A stretch of DNA of 64,000 nucleotides from Yponomeuta sedellus (lineage: Eukaryota > Arthropoda > Insecta > Lepidoptera > Yponomeutidae): assembly GCA_934045075.1 (NCBI GenBank), contig OW203722.1:9269303-9333302 (forward strand), given 5' to 3'. The translations under genes were made by a program, and so were the position numbers. This document shows positions 1 through 11,130 of this stretch, in pieces. Below the pieces are notes generated by a model. That model was not told the origin of the DNA. It made no database searches and saw only the letters and a list, made by a program, of their open reading frames with translations. The stretch's first letter is position 1, and each line of letters begins with the position of its first letter.

Positions 1-154
1 AACAAATGCTACAGTACTTTAATTACTTAGAAGTGAATATTATTTGTGTTGCGTTTGTTCTCTATTAATGCTGATTTTATGTAATCAACGACACCCGCAA
101 AATTCTCTTTTAAATACTTTGCACGTGTTAGGCGTAGTTAAACAAAATTATATT

Positions 155-200
155 TTTTAATTAAATGAATGATCCTTCTAGATCATTCATTTAATTAAAA
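155..200. repeat. 20-bp perfect inverted repeat, 6-base loop
   Basis: Arms 155-174 and 181-200 are perfect reverse complements around CTTCTA. The hairpin lies in about 100 bases present in the first tandem copy and absent from the second, so it looks like a small insertion, perhaps a MITE remnant. Confidence 0.7.
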
Positions 201-264
201 TTTTTACATGTAGACCAAAGCCGAAATTATGTATACACATGTATTAGAATAAATAAAATATAGC

Positions 265-281
265 AGCGCCATCAAGTGGCT
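265..281 (-). promoter_or_regulatory. CTCF-like motif in tandem repeat copy 1
   Basis: The minus strand reads AGCCACTTGATGGCGCT, close to the animal CTCF core CCASYAGRKGGCRS with one deviation in the middle. It sits at the end of the first tandem copy, matching the site at 442-458. Binding is inferred from the motif only. Confidence 0.4.
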
Positions 282-441
282 AAAAGTGGTACTTTAATTG
301 CTTAGAAGTAAATGTTATTTTTTGTTCCGTTGATTCTCTATTAATGCTGATTTTATGTAACCTACGTCATCCGCAAAATTCTGTTTTAAATATTTCACAC
401 CTGTTAGGGGTAGTATTCGAATTCAATAAACTAAATATAAC

Positions 442-458
442 AGCGCCATCTAGTGGCT
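442..458 (-). promoter_or_regulatory. CTCF-like motif in tandem repeat copy 2
   Basis: The minus strand reads AGCCACTAGATGGCGCT, which fits the CTCF consensus CCASYAGRKGGCRS at every position of the core. It is in the same relative place in the repeat as the site at 265-281. Confidence 0.5.
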
Positions 459-570
459 CCTAGCTGTACTTTAACGAAGCTTCTTAACGAATTTTATTTT
501 TCGTCACGGTTCTGATCGCATAATTATGATTTTATATAGCCTATGACACCCGCGCAAGAATGCTGAATCG

Positions 571-1336
571 AATGACACCTTGTTTAACAAAATCTGACCA
601 TTGGTTAAGGAGTTATGAGGGAACATAGAATCGGACATACTTACATACATACATACATACGCACTAAACACATTACCCTCCTTTTGGGCTACGCTGCAGT
701 CGGGTAGAAAGGGTTGCCAGGTCAATGAAATTTGTTTGAGCATTCACTTTAAAAATATATAAAAACGTACACTAAAAAAAGAGTTAGACAATTTTGTAAC
801 AAATCCCATCAGATCTTGACGAAATGTACGTGTAAACTCCTTTCAATTCACTAACAAATTTAGACATAATGACAAACAACCGTTTACAAGTTTGCCGTAC
901 AAAGCATAAATGTAAACATGAAAACAGTGTGTAAGAAAGAAACGTATACGCTATATTATGTTATTGTCATAAGTTCATAACTGACCATTATTTCCGAAAG
1001 ACTGTTCTAACCCTGTCAATTTGTTCACAAAGTATTTTAGATCAAAACAAAGATACGTAAATCTTTATAGAGAGGCCAGATAGCCTTCGAGACGTAAATA
1101 AATCGCGTCGTAAATCTTTTCAGCTCTGTTTCACTGTAAATTGCATTCGTTATCGGCGATCAGGGTCCGGCTGCGGCCACTCCCTGGAAAATTGTATCTC
1201 GATGCAACTTACGAGTATTTTATTTTCCCACTTTTTTACGTGCACAATCTTGCACCTCAATTTCTGCCTCTTTCACTCCTGACGATGAGTTCCCCGTCAA
1301 CTGTGACACCAGAAATTTGTTTGACAGTTACTTGAC
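571..1336. other. No gene seen; short ATAC microsatellite
   Basis: AT-rich DNA without a convincing reading frame or recognised repeat. A short (CATA)n run lies at about 638-660. Confidence 0.6.
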
Positions 1337-1910
1337 AGTCAGAGGCTGGACGGCTTGAAAACTCCTGACAGTAAAACAAGCCACTAGTCTTGCAAGCCTC
1401 CACCAATCCGGACTTGGTCCCCGTGCTGGAGTATAGCCTATAACTTCCTCAGGAAATAGACCATTTCCCCTCAAACGAACGAACCAACCCTTGTATGTCC
1501 CCATTGCTGGGGCACGGGTCTCTTCCTGCATCGTAGGAAGGTTAGGCCATACTCCACCACGGGGGCCAAGTTCGGGTTGGTGGAGGATTGTAAGACAGTG
1601 GCGGGCCTTACTGTCAGAAGTTATCAAGCCGCCCATAAGGCCTCTAACATGGCTTAACAACTGCTATTACATGATAGCCGGCACCAACGGCTAAGCGTGC
1701 CTTGCGAAGCACGGAAGCGCTCGGCAAAAATGCCACTAGTGGTAGTCGCGGGATGATCACCCATCCTGCACCTGACCGCGCCAGTTGTTGCTTATTTCAA
1801 GTGATTGATTCCAATCACTCGGTTCGACTAGGCCGTGAGCGCTTGCCCCTCGGTGGAGATATAATGGTTTGATAATGATGATGACGATGATGACAGTTAC
1901 TCCCTAGGCC
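1337..1910. repeat. Two 5S-like SINE copies, one nested in the other
   Basis: The outer copy is plus-sense: 1337-1465 carries the body (GGCTTGAAAACT, then CCAATCCGGACTTGG) and about 1851-1910 carries the tail (CCCCTCGGTGG, then GATGATGATGACGATG). Between them, 1484-1852 is a near full-length minus-sense copy of the same family. On the minus strand its head reads CTTGAAATAAGCAACAAC, GGCGCGGTCAGG, GGATGGGTGA, which follows the A-box to C-box region of 5S rRNA. This suggests a self-insertion of a class 3 (5S-derived) SINE. The related heads and tails are seen directly; the nesting order is inferred. Confidence 0.7.
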
Positions 1911-3239
1911 TAGGGCACCTTTCTTCATTTGTCTTTATTTGAACTGTGCCGTCAGGGCCGAGTTTCATAAAACTACAATCGTTGTTTATTATGACAATTT
2001 CAGCTTTTGACTACCTAGGTACTTGCGAAGCAGTCTACTTGCTAATCTGTGCGTTAATCCATTTTGCAATGTACATCGAAATGTACGTAGTACGTATAGA
2101 TAGATAGATTTTAGTGTATCGTAACAGGTACTTAAGTACTTCAGCAATACAATGCATAGCTTTGAAGTAAATTCATCCTTTGACTTTAGGTACGTTTTTG
2201 TGTTATCAACATGAATTTCAGATAGCAAGCCCAACGGCTCCCATGAAATACATTTTCGCAAATGAAATGTAAATAAGCATGTAGGTCGTCGCAGTTCCGC
2301 CACAGAACAACAACAAAATAGAAGTTTACCTTGTAAACAATACCACAGTGCACGGCTTAGCACTACGAATAATGTAATACACTAACTTCTGAACACTAAT
2401 AGGCGTGACGACAATATCAAAGAATCAAAGATTTAATAATATTAGGGGAAAGTACATATTGAAAGGATTTAAAACACTGATTTAGTTTAAAAAAAAAGAT
2501 GCGATTGCCAATACTTTTGATACAATAAAAGATTATAATACTGCTTTTAGCCACTTTGACTGAAACACCAACCATAGCGCATGACGTCACGCTTAGGTAA
2601 ACATTAGTAAACTTCTCCCGTGCTTTGTTGTGATTACTGGTTTGACGTTTGATGTTTGTTTACCTAGGCGTGACATGAGACTTGACGCCATGACACTGCG
2701 AGCTGCTTTCCCCAGATTTAAAATAATTTTAGAAACTTCGTTAAACTTTAACCTTAACCTTCGTTAAACTTTAATTTGAAATACAGGTTTTATGGAAGAT
2801 GATTAAAAAATAAAAAAAATATCGCCTATTGCTGGGAAGAATGTTTTTTTCTTTTATACATATTTACGGTATATACATTATATCTACATTATATAATTCA
2901 AATAAAATCAGTTTATTTCAACGTAAAGAATTTACATTCTGTTTGCTGAATGTCAATGTACAGAGTAAAATGTAAGCCGCTTCCACTACACCGTCTAAAA
3001 CATAGGAAAACAGTTATATAGGGTATGTGCTGCGTATACGTACCGACTTTTTCAAGTGATTATGATGTGCAAGATTGAGGGAAAGAGTTGAATTGGAACG
3101 AGGAGGAAGTCGTGGCTTAGAACCATCAGGGAATGGACAGATGTACCAATCGTTGAAGACTTCTTTCGCTGGCAGGAAATGAAGAAGAATATGACAACCT
3201 ACATGTAAAAACCTAACTACAAAGTAGGTATTCGGGGCT
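1911..3239. other. No gene seen, AT-rich
   Basis: Nothing convincing on either strand. A 124-codon minus-strand open frame at 1989-2363 has no recognisable domain. Around 2735-2775 the block CGTTAAACTTTAA occurs twice as a short direct duplication. Confidence 0.5.
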
Positions 3240-3432
3240 GCAAGTGATACAAATTACTTCAGCCAGATGTCGCTGCCTGTACGTAATAAAGAGATTATTG
3301 TAGAGGTTCGAAATTTCACTGATGCCGGTGAGTCACCCATTAGCTCAGTTGGAAGAGCGCTGGCACGGATAGCCAGAGGTCGCGGGTTAGAATCCCGGCA
3401 TGGGTGGAATTTTTAGCCTGTAAATAGGTTTT
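3240..3432 (+). repeat. tRNA-like foldback family, right half
   Basis: A tRNA-like unit lies at 3334-3406: acceptor CACCCAT pairs with ATGGGTG, the A-box is TAGCTCAGTTGG, an anticodon-stem-like pair is CTGGC/GCCAG, and the B-box is GGTTAGAATCC. It is preceded by the family spacer (GCTGCCTGTACGTAATA, AGAGGTTCGAAATTTCACTG) and followed by TTTTTAGCCTGTAAATAGG. Position 33 of the anticodon loop is C rather than T, and the flanks are shared with other copies here, so it is a retroposon rather than a tRNA gene. Confidence 0.75.
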
Positions 3433-4215
3433 TAAAACCACGGAAGTAGGAACAACTCAACCAGGCAAATAATGAATGTGGTTTCAGTGTCAGGAGGGAC
3501 CAAATAGGTAGTTGGAATTAGACAAGTATAAAGTCTAACATGGGTGGCATATTGAAAATTAAATAAAATTATTAAACGATGTCTGCAGCGTTGACTCTGC
3601 GGAGTTATAAATAAAGTAGACTTATACATACATCAACTCGCGCCTGTATCCCATTAGACGTGCCGGTTTGAAGTACTTTTTATCTTGCCCTTTGCTACAT
3701 CCCTTATTTGTTAGAAATATGTCTGCCTGATCGCCATTCGCTCGGTATATTTCTTGCATCAATATTTCAGAATAACATAATATGTCTAAACTAATTAATA
3801 ATTATTATTTATTATTAATTAATAACATTAATGGCTGCATGCACACTTGCTGGTTTCCTGTACGTCTTACAAATGGATAAATTCTAATAGAGCCTTCTGT
3901 TTTAATTAAACTTCTGGCTCTACGGCAAACGACTGTGACATTCCGTGTTCCGTTTATATTTCATTCGTTGAGAGAAGACCCAGCGGGTGCTTTGTTTTAA
4001 TTAACCAGCAAAATTATCATTACCTTAAATAGACTTAGCAATTCAATAATGAAGGGTGAACATATCAACTTTTTCTCACTGCCGGGTGAAGGTTTCTCTT
4101 TTCGTCTTGCCAGCCTCATTCGTGTCTTCGGAGTTCAGATCTGGGAGTTTTTCATCTGGTTATCATATCACAGGACATTCTACTTCGGGATTAGGGTGGG
4201 TGCTTATGTTGTGCA
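3433..4215. other. No gene seen, AT-rich
   Basis: No domain-bearing frame. The stretch TTAATTAATAATTATT at 3790-3830 is low complexity. Confidence 0.5.
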
Positions 4216-4221
4216 GACATA

Positions 4222-4440
4222 ACACACGGTGGCGTAGTGGTAGCGCGTCTGCCTACCATGAAAGAGGTTCCGGGTTCGAATCCCGGCTGGGGACAAAAAA
4301 AAGCCCAGGTATTGGATGTTTACATGTTTGTGATGTCGTTGTTTCTGGTTCCCACGACACAGGGCCTCCTACTGTGGGGCCAGAAGCAATGTATGTGCTT
4401 GGATGTAAATGTTATTGTATACACTCAACTCAATAAGACA
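4222..4440 (+). repeat. tRNA-derived SINE, GTGGCGTAGTGG type
   Basis: The head has an A-box-like GTGGCGTAGTGGTAGCG and a B-box GGTTCGAATCC (4272-4282), the pol III type 2 promoter layout. The body continues with AAAAAAAAGCCCAGGT, TTTACATGTTTGTGATGTCG and CACGACACAGGGCC. Minus-sense relatives are at 13,840-14,065 and 31,975-32,110. Confidence 0.75.
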
Positions 4441-6189
4441 TGTTGTACTAGCTTGGGACCTGGGGGGGTAAGTCTCTAAAATGCATAGTTGTTCAATAGG
4501 ATTATCATTTGATTCGTTTCATAACAAAAAAATAAATTATTAAATTAAATTTTTGTTATGAAAATGTTTGAATTAAATTGTGCCTTCAATTGTTATGATC
4601 AGTTTTATTAGTTTAGGGGTCACCAGATATTATCTCTGAAAATTTCCTGCTTTCCAGGAAAGTTGTCTTTGTAAATAGACTATTGAGTAAGTATCTATTG
4701 AACCTATCTTGTTGGATCAATCTTGAATATGTTAACATTAAGTCGTGGGGCACATGAGAAGTACTTAGGACGAGGGCACGGAAAGGACGCGAGGTTATTT
4801 TACTTTACAGTTCGGCCGCTGGGAGAATACGATCCTGAAACCTGTCTGTTTTAATGTCTAGTGATGGGAGATAATCAACGTTAGCATTCCTTACGTTATT
4901 CTTAACTAGCTTTTGCCACTGACTCACGATTTATATGTAAATAAATAAACAAATAGGTATGTTATGTTACTATTTATTGCACAAAATAATAAAACATAAA
5001 CTTAATTAAACGAACTTAACCTAATTATAAAATAATAATTATAAAATAATAATATGTATGTCATCATCATTTTCTGCACTTGAATATTTTTTAATTTACG
5101 CCAATTTTGCAATGCGCTTTCATTTAGCAGGCTGCAACAAATTATTAGAAATAAAAACAAATTAGTGTAAAATATAACGACAGGCACGTTATTATTTTCG
5201 TTATTTTTGGTACATCACTCCAAAAAAATACATTTGACATAACCTTGTAACAGCGTAGTACGGATTTTAGGCATCAACATTAAATATTGATTTCTTCTTT
5301 ATTTAACATTTAAATTACTACGCAAAATATTACACTGATTGTAAGTTTACATAATAGTATAGTTTTAATGATAATTATTTGCTAGTAGAACAAATAGAAC
5401 TTAAAAATATTTTTATCGAAAATTCAACGCCACTTCAAAGTTAAGTCGTCCGTTCCATCGTGACCTGTCAAGATCGTATTCTCCTAGCGGCCGGACATTA
5501 GTGCAAAATATATTCTAGCGATGGGACGTAGCCCACACAGATAAGACGTGATGAGGACGCGAACTCGTCGCGTCTTTTGAGCCCCGTGTCCCACGCATTA
5601 CCTGTGTGCCCAAGGCTTAAAACCTCAAACTACGACGAATCTTAACATTGACCGTGAATATAAATGGATTGAATTAAGTTGAAAGTGGCCAGCAGTGGAC
5701 AAATTTCTTTGACAATTATCTGGCAAACTACTGTCTTCAAAAAGTAACCCCAAATGCAGAAGGATGATTTTAAACCAGTTTTCAGTCTAGTCTTACGGAA
5801 ATCGCATTTTCCAAGCACGTAGATCGTAATTCAAAACGCAGGTGCGGCGACGATTTCTTAGAAGGATAGGGATTGTAAACTTATCCTTGGATAAAATGTG
5901 AAGCTTTTTACATGGTTTTAGTTCGTGTGATTCACGGGACTCCTTGTCTAACCAAATGGCGAAAAAGGAAACCCGCCGACGATTTAGAACTTACACTTGA
6001 GGGATCCGTCCCTAATCTAAACCTAAGGGATGCCTAAGGTGTGCGAAATTAATAAGCTTATAAAAATGACGTTTGATAGTATGAAACATTTTATGACCCC
6101 AGTATCGATAGTCAGACTAGTTTCCATTAGCAATAGTTCAAATTTATTTTTTCTATATTTCAAATTTATTGCTAAATATTTATCTAGGC
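4441..6189. other. No gene seen, AT-rich
   Basis: Only short random frames. AATTATAAAATAAT is directly duplicated at 5023-5050. A GC-richer patch around 5450-5620 has no recognisable coding signal. Confidence 0.5.
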
Positions 6190-6510
6190 CAGTACGTGTG
6201 GAGTCAAGCAACGTGGGTTTCCTCACAATGTGTTCCTTCAAAACATTAATAAAGTATTGCCACTATAAATTCGCAGACGTACGTTACGTTATTTTGCACG
6301 CCTGTCAACTTTTTCGTTACCTCCTGCGGTTGCTTGGTCAAAAATGCTTATGGCATTAAGTTTGCCGCATTGTACAATTTTCTGTTGCAATAAAGTATTA
6401 ATAATAATAATAAAAATAAACAGTCTTAGGTACATGCGCGTACGCGGGATCGAACCTGAGTCGCTCGTTTCCGAGTCCATTGTTCTGCCTACTGGACTGC
6501 CATCAACTAA
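6190..6510 (-). repeat. tRNA-like SINE split by a LINE 3' end
   Basis: The parts at 6197-6296 (GGGTTTCCTCACAATGTG, AAATTCGCAGACGTACG) and 6419-6510 (GGGATCGAACC B-box on the minus strand) belong to the same SINE type as 23,575-23,865. They are separated at 6297-6418 by a LINE tail that reads CACGCCTG through GCCGCATTGTAC and ends CAATAAAGTATTAATAATAA with a polyadenylation signal. A retrotransposon end therefore inserted in a SINE. Confidence 0.65.
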
Positions 6511-8730
6511 ATTGACAGGATGTATAGGTTCTAGGTAAGCCGACACTATGTAAAAAACATTAACCAATCACTGCCGCGTCCGAGTGGTCCCTTCATCTAT
6601 CTAGCGTAAGGGGCACCTACAGCCGTATAAATTATCTCATTACGTAGATGCAAAAGCAATTTTTTTTTGTATGCATCGATAGTTATACTGTAGATGTCTA
6701 TAAGTCTATAAGCCTGTAGAAAATCATAAGAAACTCCTACATTTCACGACGGTACCCTACAAAACAAATGCTATATCGAATCGTATTATCCTAAATCTTT
6801 CAAATTACAATACGGCCTGAAACGCAACCGATATCCGAAATCCATTACGTCCTACGCGCCGTATACAATTTCCTTTTTTGTATGAAAGCCTTAAGAGGCT
6901 CCGTAATGGGGAAACTTTTTCCTGCTGTTGTAACTGTGAGGGCCGACGTACGGCTCATAAATAACCTCAAGCTGTTACGTTGGCCCTCCTGCTTCGTCTC
7001 TGATTGAACTTGCTAATGAACGAACGACAAGAAATTCCGGGGGAAAAACCGTAGAGATTCGCATCAGAAACTTAACGGAATCGAAGTTCATTAAGTCCTT
7101 TCTTGGGCATTTGAAAAATTGCTTAACTTTTTCTCTAATTTACTTTCTCACTAACTTTTTTTGCTCCAACAATACTGGGAGATTTATCAATGTCAAATAA
7201 ACCTTGCGCCTGTTTTTGGGCGCAGGAAAAAAATCAAAAGGGTAAATCCATTAGATGCTCGTGTTCCGATTCAGTTATCAATAATTCCTTTTTAGAAATG
7301 CATTAGAAAATACGCCTCCCAATATCAAAGGATGTTTGGTGTTTCCTTAACAAAGTGGATACGTGAGAGGAAGTCCAATGAGACGATCGGGGCTCGACCC
7401 TTGTGTCTCTAGCGAGATGCATCGCAATGGAGAACTGCAAAATTGAGAGAGGCTTTGCTTAAAGAGTCGTGTCGTGGTAAAGATAATTCTACCTAGTCGT
7501 GATAAAGATAATTCTAGTCAAGTAGTGCAAAAATGCTCAATACAATTCAGGTGTTAACTGTGACGTCACAAGTTGCTCGTGTCGCCTGAAGTGTTTATTA
7601 ATACTTTATTTGTCTTTGGAGACCTGTAAGTTCCTGAAAAAAATATTTGTATGAAAAACTATAAAAATACGAATATCATCCTCCATGGTATTTGAATACA
7701 TTTAAAAATTAAAAACTCAAGTAAGTAAAAGTAGTAATATGCCACTGGGAATATTCCCGACTCACAAAACTGAGAGAGTGCCCTTCAGTGGATCGTATAT
7801 AAGTAGCTTTATAGGTTGGATACTTTTGTACCTGTGACTTCTTTTGCGGTGCCCGAAAGGGTATTATAGGAATACATCCCTATAGTTCCCAAAAGAGTAT
7901 TATCGTACCTAGGGCCGTATTCAATTACATTAAATTGTTTATTTCCAAGTTACGTAGAAGTATTCAATGTGAATACTAAATAATTTTCAAGCATTTATCG
8001 CAGTGACAAGAAAAACGGTTCTTACATTTAATACTTCACCATATTCACACATAGTACTGCCCTTAACGGATCAAATGACGATTGAATTTATGAGATAATA
8101 TTTACCAAAAATATAAACAGTTATGAAGTTTGACTAGTAATAAATCTGTCCAATATTTCAAGTAACTAATTACGTTATTATATTTTACAAGGTTAAGACA
8201 TTTCGGGGCGCTAACTAGCGCCACAAATGGAAAAAAAAAAACATAACTTACAACACAAGTAATTTGCATGGGTGAATTTTTTAGCATCATAGGTTTTTAA
8301 AACAAGTGATGATTTTTTTTCTATTGGTGGCACTGGTTAGCACCCCGAAGCACCTTAACGTTTGAAATGGAAACGCACAAAAGAGGTTGGATATACCTAC
8401 ACCTCCTTTTACCCGAAAGGGTAAGCAGAGACTTCCGCAAATACTTAGAATTCCCCTAAACATTGTTGCTACCCCGACGTCTCTATTACAAAGATTATTT
8501 TAGTGCTCAACTGAAGTGCCACACTCGATGTCACATGAAATGGGGTGTAAAATTTCTTGAATTTCAATTAATCCGAGATGAACCCTTTGGCCATGTCATA
8601 TTACAAAAGGACAACGGCAACGACCGTTATACGTATGCCTGGCCAATTAAAACGCTCTACAGTGGGCGCAGACTTTCGTTAGGAATAAACTAACCTTCAT
8701 TCAGTACCACGTTCTAGTTATTATATACAT
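6511..8730. other. No gene seen
   Basis: No frame with recognisable domains and no strong repeat. The stretch 7480-7520 repeats GTGATAAAGATAATTCTA-like text twice over about 30 bases. Confidence 0.45.
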
Positions 8731-9135
8731 ACATAACCTCACGCCTATATCCCAGAGGATTAGGCAGAGACCAGGGACTGCCACTTGCCACGATCCTGAC
8801 AGATCACCTTCGCTTCATCAACGTTCATAAGTCGTTACATGCACGCACACCGGTTCCGGGTACGTTTTATTTTTCCATTTAATACATCCTAATAATACAT
8901 CCCCTATCTCGTCGATGCATGTCCGCCTGGGACAACCCTTACCAACCCTTCCACTCACATTTGCAATATATATTTGTTACTCAATCTTTCTTCCTTCATC
9001 CTCTCCACATGTCCAAACCAACGCAACATTCCTTTCTCAATTCTAGTCACTACATCCTCTTTCAGTCCACAACGTTCTCTAATCAGACAGTTGCGTATCC
9101 TGACATTCAAAATAACACTACACATTATTATGTAC
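8731..9135 (-). pseudogene. RTE-type retrotransposon, C-terminal fragment
   Basis: On the minus strand, 9130 down to about 8900 translates to RIRNCLIRERCGLKEDVVTR, then RIEKGMLRWFGHVERMKEER, a pattern found after the reverse transcriptase in RTE-clade elements. An in-frame stop follows soon after. Further on, around 8840-8770, the text corresponds to the usual end (DEAKVICQDRGKWQSL-like), and the element ends in CTCTGGGATATAGGCGTGAG and TATGTATG. It is 5'-truncated and broken, so not functional. A 3' piece of a related element lies on the plus strand at 14,880-15,060. Confidence 0.7.
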
Positions 9136-9162
9136 TGTCAAGATAAAATAAATACAGGCAAC

Positions 9163-9290
9163 TAAGCAATAACAGGCGCAGTCAGGTGCTGGATGGTGGT
9201 GGAGGAGTATGGCCTAACCTTCCTGCGATGCAAGAAGAAACCCGTTCTCCAGCTGTGGAGACATACCTAGGACATACTAAGGGTTATAAT
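9163..9290 (+). repeat. 5S-like SINE with internal deletion
   Basis: The head CTAAGCAATAACAGGCGCAG-GTCAGGTGCTGGATGG runs directly into the 3' part TGGTGGAGGAGTATGGCC and GTTCTCCAGCTGTGGAGACA. The central ~190 bases of the family are missing. Confidence 0.65.
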
Positions 9291-9589
9291 ATCTATATCC
9301 TGACATAATAAATTATTATTGATCTGATATTGAAGTGATTACACTTGAATATCAGACCAGCTTTATTTAAGTTTGGTATAGACAGCACATCAATCTTTAT
9401 ATTTTAGTTGGAAGGTCGTCTATAGGTAACGTTGCTGAGGAAAATACATGTATGTAAAAGTTGATATGCTGTCGCCTCTACAAACGAAATGGTATAAAAC
9501 GATTTGGATTTAAAGTCAGGTACCTGTAAACTTAATCTTTTTCTGTAGACATATTGTTAAATTGGGTTTGATGTAGGATATCCGACACT

Positions 9590-9730
9590 CATACCAACTA
9601 ATACATCAGCCCTTAGGTACTCGTCCTCTGCTAGACATAGGACTCCCCAAGGCATGCCACTTATTCCTGTCCTCAGTCATACTCATTCAGCCGTTGCCGT
9701 TCATACGTCTGAGGAAATTAGCGAAAAATG
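9590..9730. repeat. LINE 3'-end-like fragment
   Basis: Text such as CGTCCTCTGCTAGACATAGG and ACTCCCCAAGGCATGCCAC resembles conserved LINE 3' ends of insects (CTGCTGAACATAGGCC type). It is short and without coding sequence. Confidence 0.4.
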
Positions 9731-9984
9731 AATGACCGTGGTACTCTTTGATGTGACTGCCGCAAAATGCCTTTTATTTGAGGCGAAACAAGAAGGTGGA
9801 TAGGTGCAGCAACGCTCTCAATTATTGAAACAGGCCCTTTAAATAATGACATAGCCTCACGCTCGTAGGCTACTAACGTAACCATTACTTTCAATCAATA
9901 AAATAGAATCGCTCGTAGCCCCGGTTGCCTGAGTTATATTAAACGATCACGAAGGCTAAGCGACATCGAGCGCGTTCGACCCTG

Positions 9985-10542
9985 GTATGACCTCACTGCT
10001 GGGGCACGGGTCTCTTCCTGCATCGCAGGAAGGTTAGGCCATACTCCACCACGGGGGCCAAGTCCGGGTTGGTGGAGAATTGTAAGACAGTGGCGGGTCT
10101 TACTGTCAGAAGTTATCAAGCCGCCCACAAGGCCTCTGACATGGCTTAACGACTGCCATTACTTGACAGCCGGCACCAACGGCTTAACGTGCCTTGCGAA
10201 GCGCGGAAGCGCTCGGAAAAAATGCCACTAGCGGTAGTCACGGGACGGTCACCCATCCCGCACCTGACCGCGCCTGTAGTGGCTTAACGCAAGTGATTAT
10301 TATTATTATATTAATACTTTATTGCACCATAAAATTTTACAATGCGGCGAACTTAATGCCATAAGCATTTTCTACCAGTCAACCGTAGGAGGTATAACGA
10401 AAACTTGGCAGGCGTGCAAAAAAAAAGGAAAAAGAAAACCTTACACATTAATTATATACTTACACATAATACGTGGAATGGAATTATATGTATATGTTCA
10501 CATATAATTCCATTCACTCGGTTCGACTAGGCCACGAGCGCT
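9985..10542 (-). repeat. 5S-like SINE interrupted by LINE tail
   Basis: Minus-sense copy. The tail side is at 9985 (CACTGCTGGGGCACGGGTC on plus); the head side at 10,210-10,286 gives TAAGCCACTACAGGCGCGG, TCAGGTGCGGGATGGGTGAC and CGTCCCGTG on minus, the clearest 5S-like block in the window. The copy continues at 10,507-10,542 (TCACTCGGTTCGACTAGGCC). Bases 10,287-10,506 between are inserted LINE sequence. Confidence 0.75.
10293..10500 (-). repeat. LINE 3' end inside the 5S-like SINE
   Basis: Minus-sense version of the tail at 6297-6418: reverse complement GCACGCCTGCCAAGTTTTCG, GGTAGAAAATGCTTATGGC, ending CAATAAAGTATTAATATAAT. It carries an AATAAA signal and a simple-repeat end. A 16-bp inverted repeat (10,476-10,491/10,500-10,515) lies at its far edge. 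Confidence 0.65.
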
Positions 10543-10781
10543 TTCGGTGCCTATGAATAACGCTAGTGGCAATTTTCCGAGCGGTCCCGTGCTTTGCAAG
10601 GCATGTTAAGCAGTTGGTGCCGGCCTTCGTCGATAAACGCAGTCGTTAAGCCAAGTCAGAGGCCTCAGGGCGGCTTGATAACTTCTGCCAGTAAGACCAG
10701 ACACTAGTCTTGTAAGTCTCCACCAATCCGGACTGGGCTCCCGTGGTGGAGTATGGCCTAAGCCTTCCTTAAGGAAGAGAC

Positions 10782-11092
10782 CAGAGTGCTTAGTGCGAGT
10801 TTTTTAACTACTCGATCGCGTTAACGTAAACTCATATTTCTATGGCATCGAGGAAGCGCCACCTAGCGACAAGTATGGAAATTAAAATTGTTGAGTGCTA
10901 GTTGTAATGGTTTACCTTGAGAAGTGAACACGTTTACCAGCCAAAACACGAATAAACGCGAGTGCGAGTTGTACTGTGACAGCGTTTTGTCAGTTCGAAC
11001 GGTTAATTTACTCATACTCACTACTCGATGCTCGATTAACGCGGTAGTAAAGTCATTCGATTGGATCTGTCAAACTCGCACTAAGCACTCTG
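10782..11092. mobile_element. 311-bp MITE with 21-bp terminal inverted repeats
   Basis: Ends CAGAGTGCTTAGTGCGAGTT(T) at 10,782-10,802 and its exact reverse complement at 11,072-11,092. It interrupts a SINE at a point where the SINE sequence otherwise continues, so the boundaries are well defined. No transposase is encoded; the 65-codon frame at 10,924 runs out of the element and is not convincing. No clear target duplication is seen. Superfamily not assigned. Confidence 0.75.
10855..10870 (-). promoter_or_regulatory. CTCF-like motif inside the MITE
   Basis: The minus strand reads GTCGCTAGGTGGCGCT, which contains AGGTGGCGC, the core of insect CTCF sites. Prediction only. Confidence 0.4.
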
Positions 11093-11130
11093 TACCCCTC
11101 GGTGGGGACATAATGAGTTGATAATGCAGT

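Larger units (their letters stand above)
9..570. repeat. Three diverged tandem copies of a ~150-bp unit
   Basis: Three direct copies begin near 9, 285 and 459. They share the order: TACTTTAAT, a CTTAGAAG-like block, TATTAATGCTGATTTTATGTA, CCGCAAAATTCT, then a CACxTGTTAGG block. Copies 1 and 2 end in AGCGCCATC(A/T)AGTGGCT. Copy 1 carries about 100 extra bases with a hairpin (155-200). Copy 3 is the most diverged. No coding potential is seen. The window starts inside or near the first copy, so more copies may lie to the left. Confidence 0.75.
10543..11130 (+). repeat. 5S-like SINE carrying a MITE insertion
   Basis: Plus-sense body from about 10,543 to 10,781 (GCTAGTGGCAATTTTCCGAG through GGAAGAGAC). 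It is interrupted by a 311-bp element and resumes at 11,093 with TACCCCTCGGTGGGGACATA and GTTGATAATG. The two halves join without loss of the family consensus. Confidence 0.7.

Noticed and set aside
2735..2775. CCTTAACCTTCGTTAAACTTTAA thought to be telomere-like
   Set aside because: Insect telomere repeats are TTAGG; this is only a short duplication.
3334..3406. Possible tRNA gene (A-box, B-box, cloverleaf-like pairing)
   Set aside because: T33 is missing from the anticodon loop, the same unit recurs with shared flanks at many places, and those flanks define a mobile element. The same applies to 12,964, 34,513, 35,155 and 48,713.
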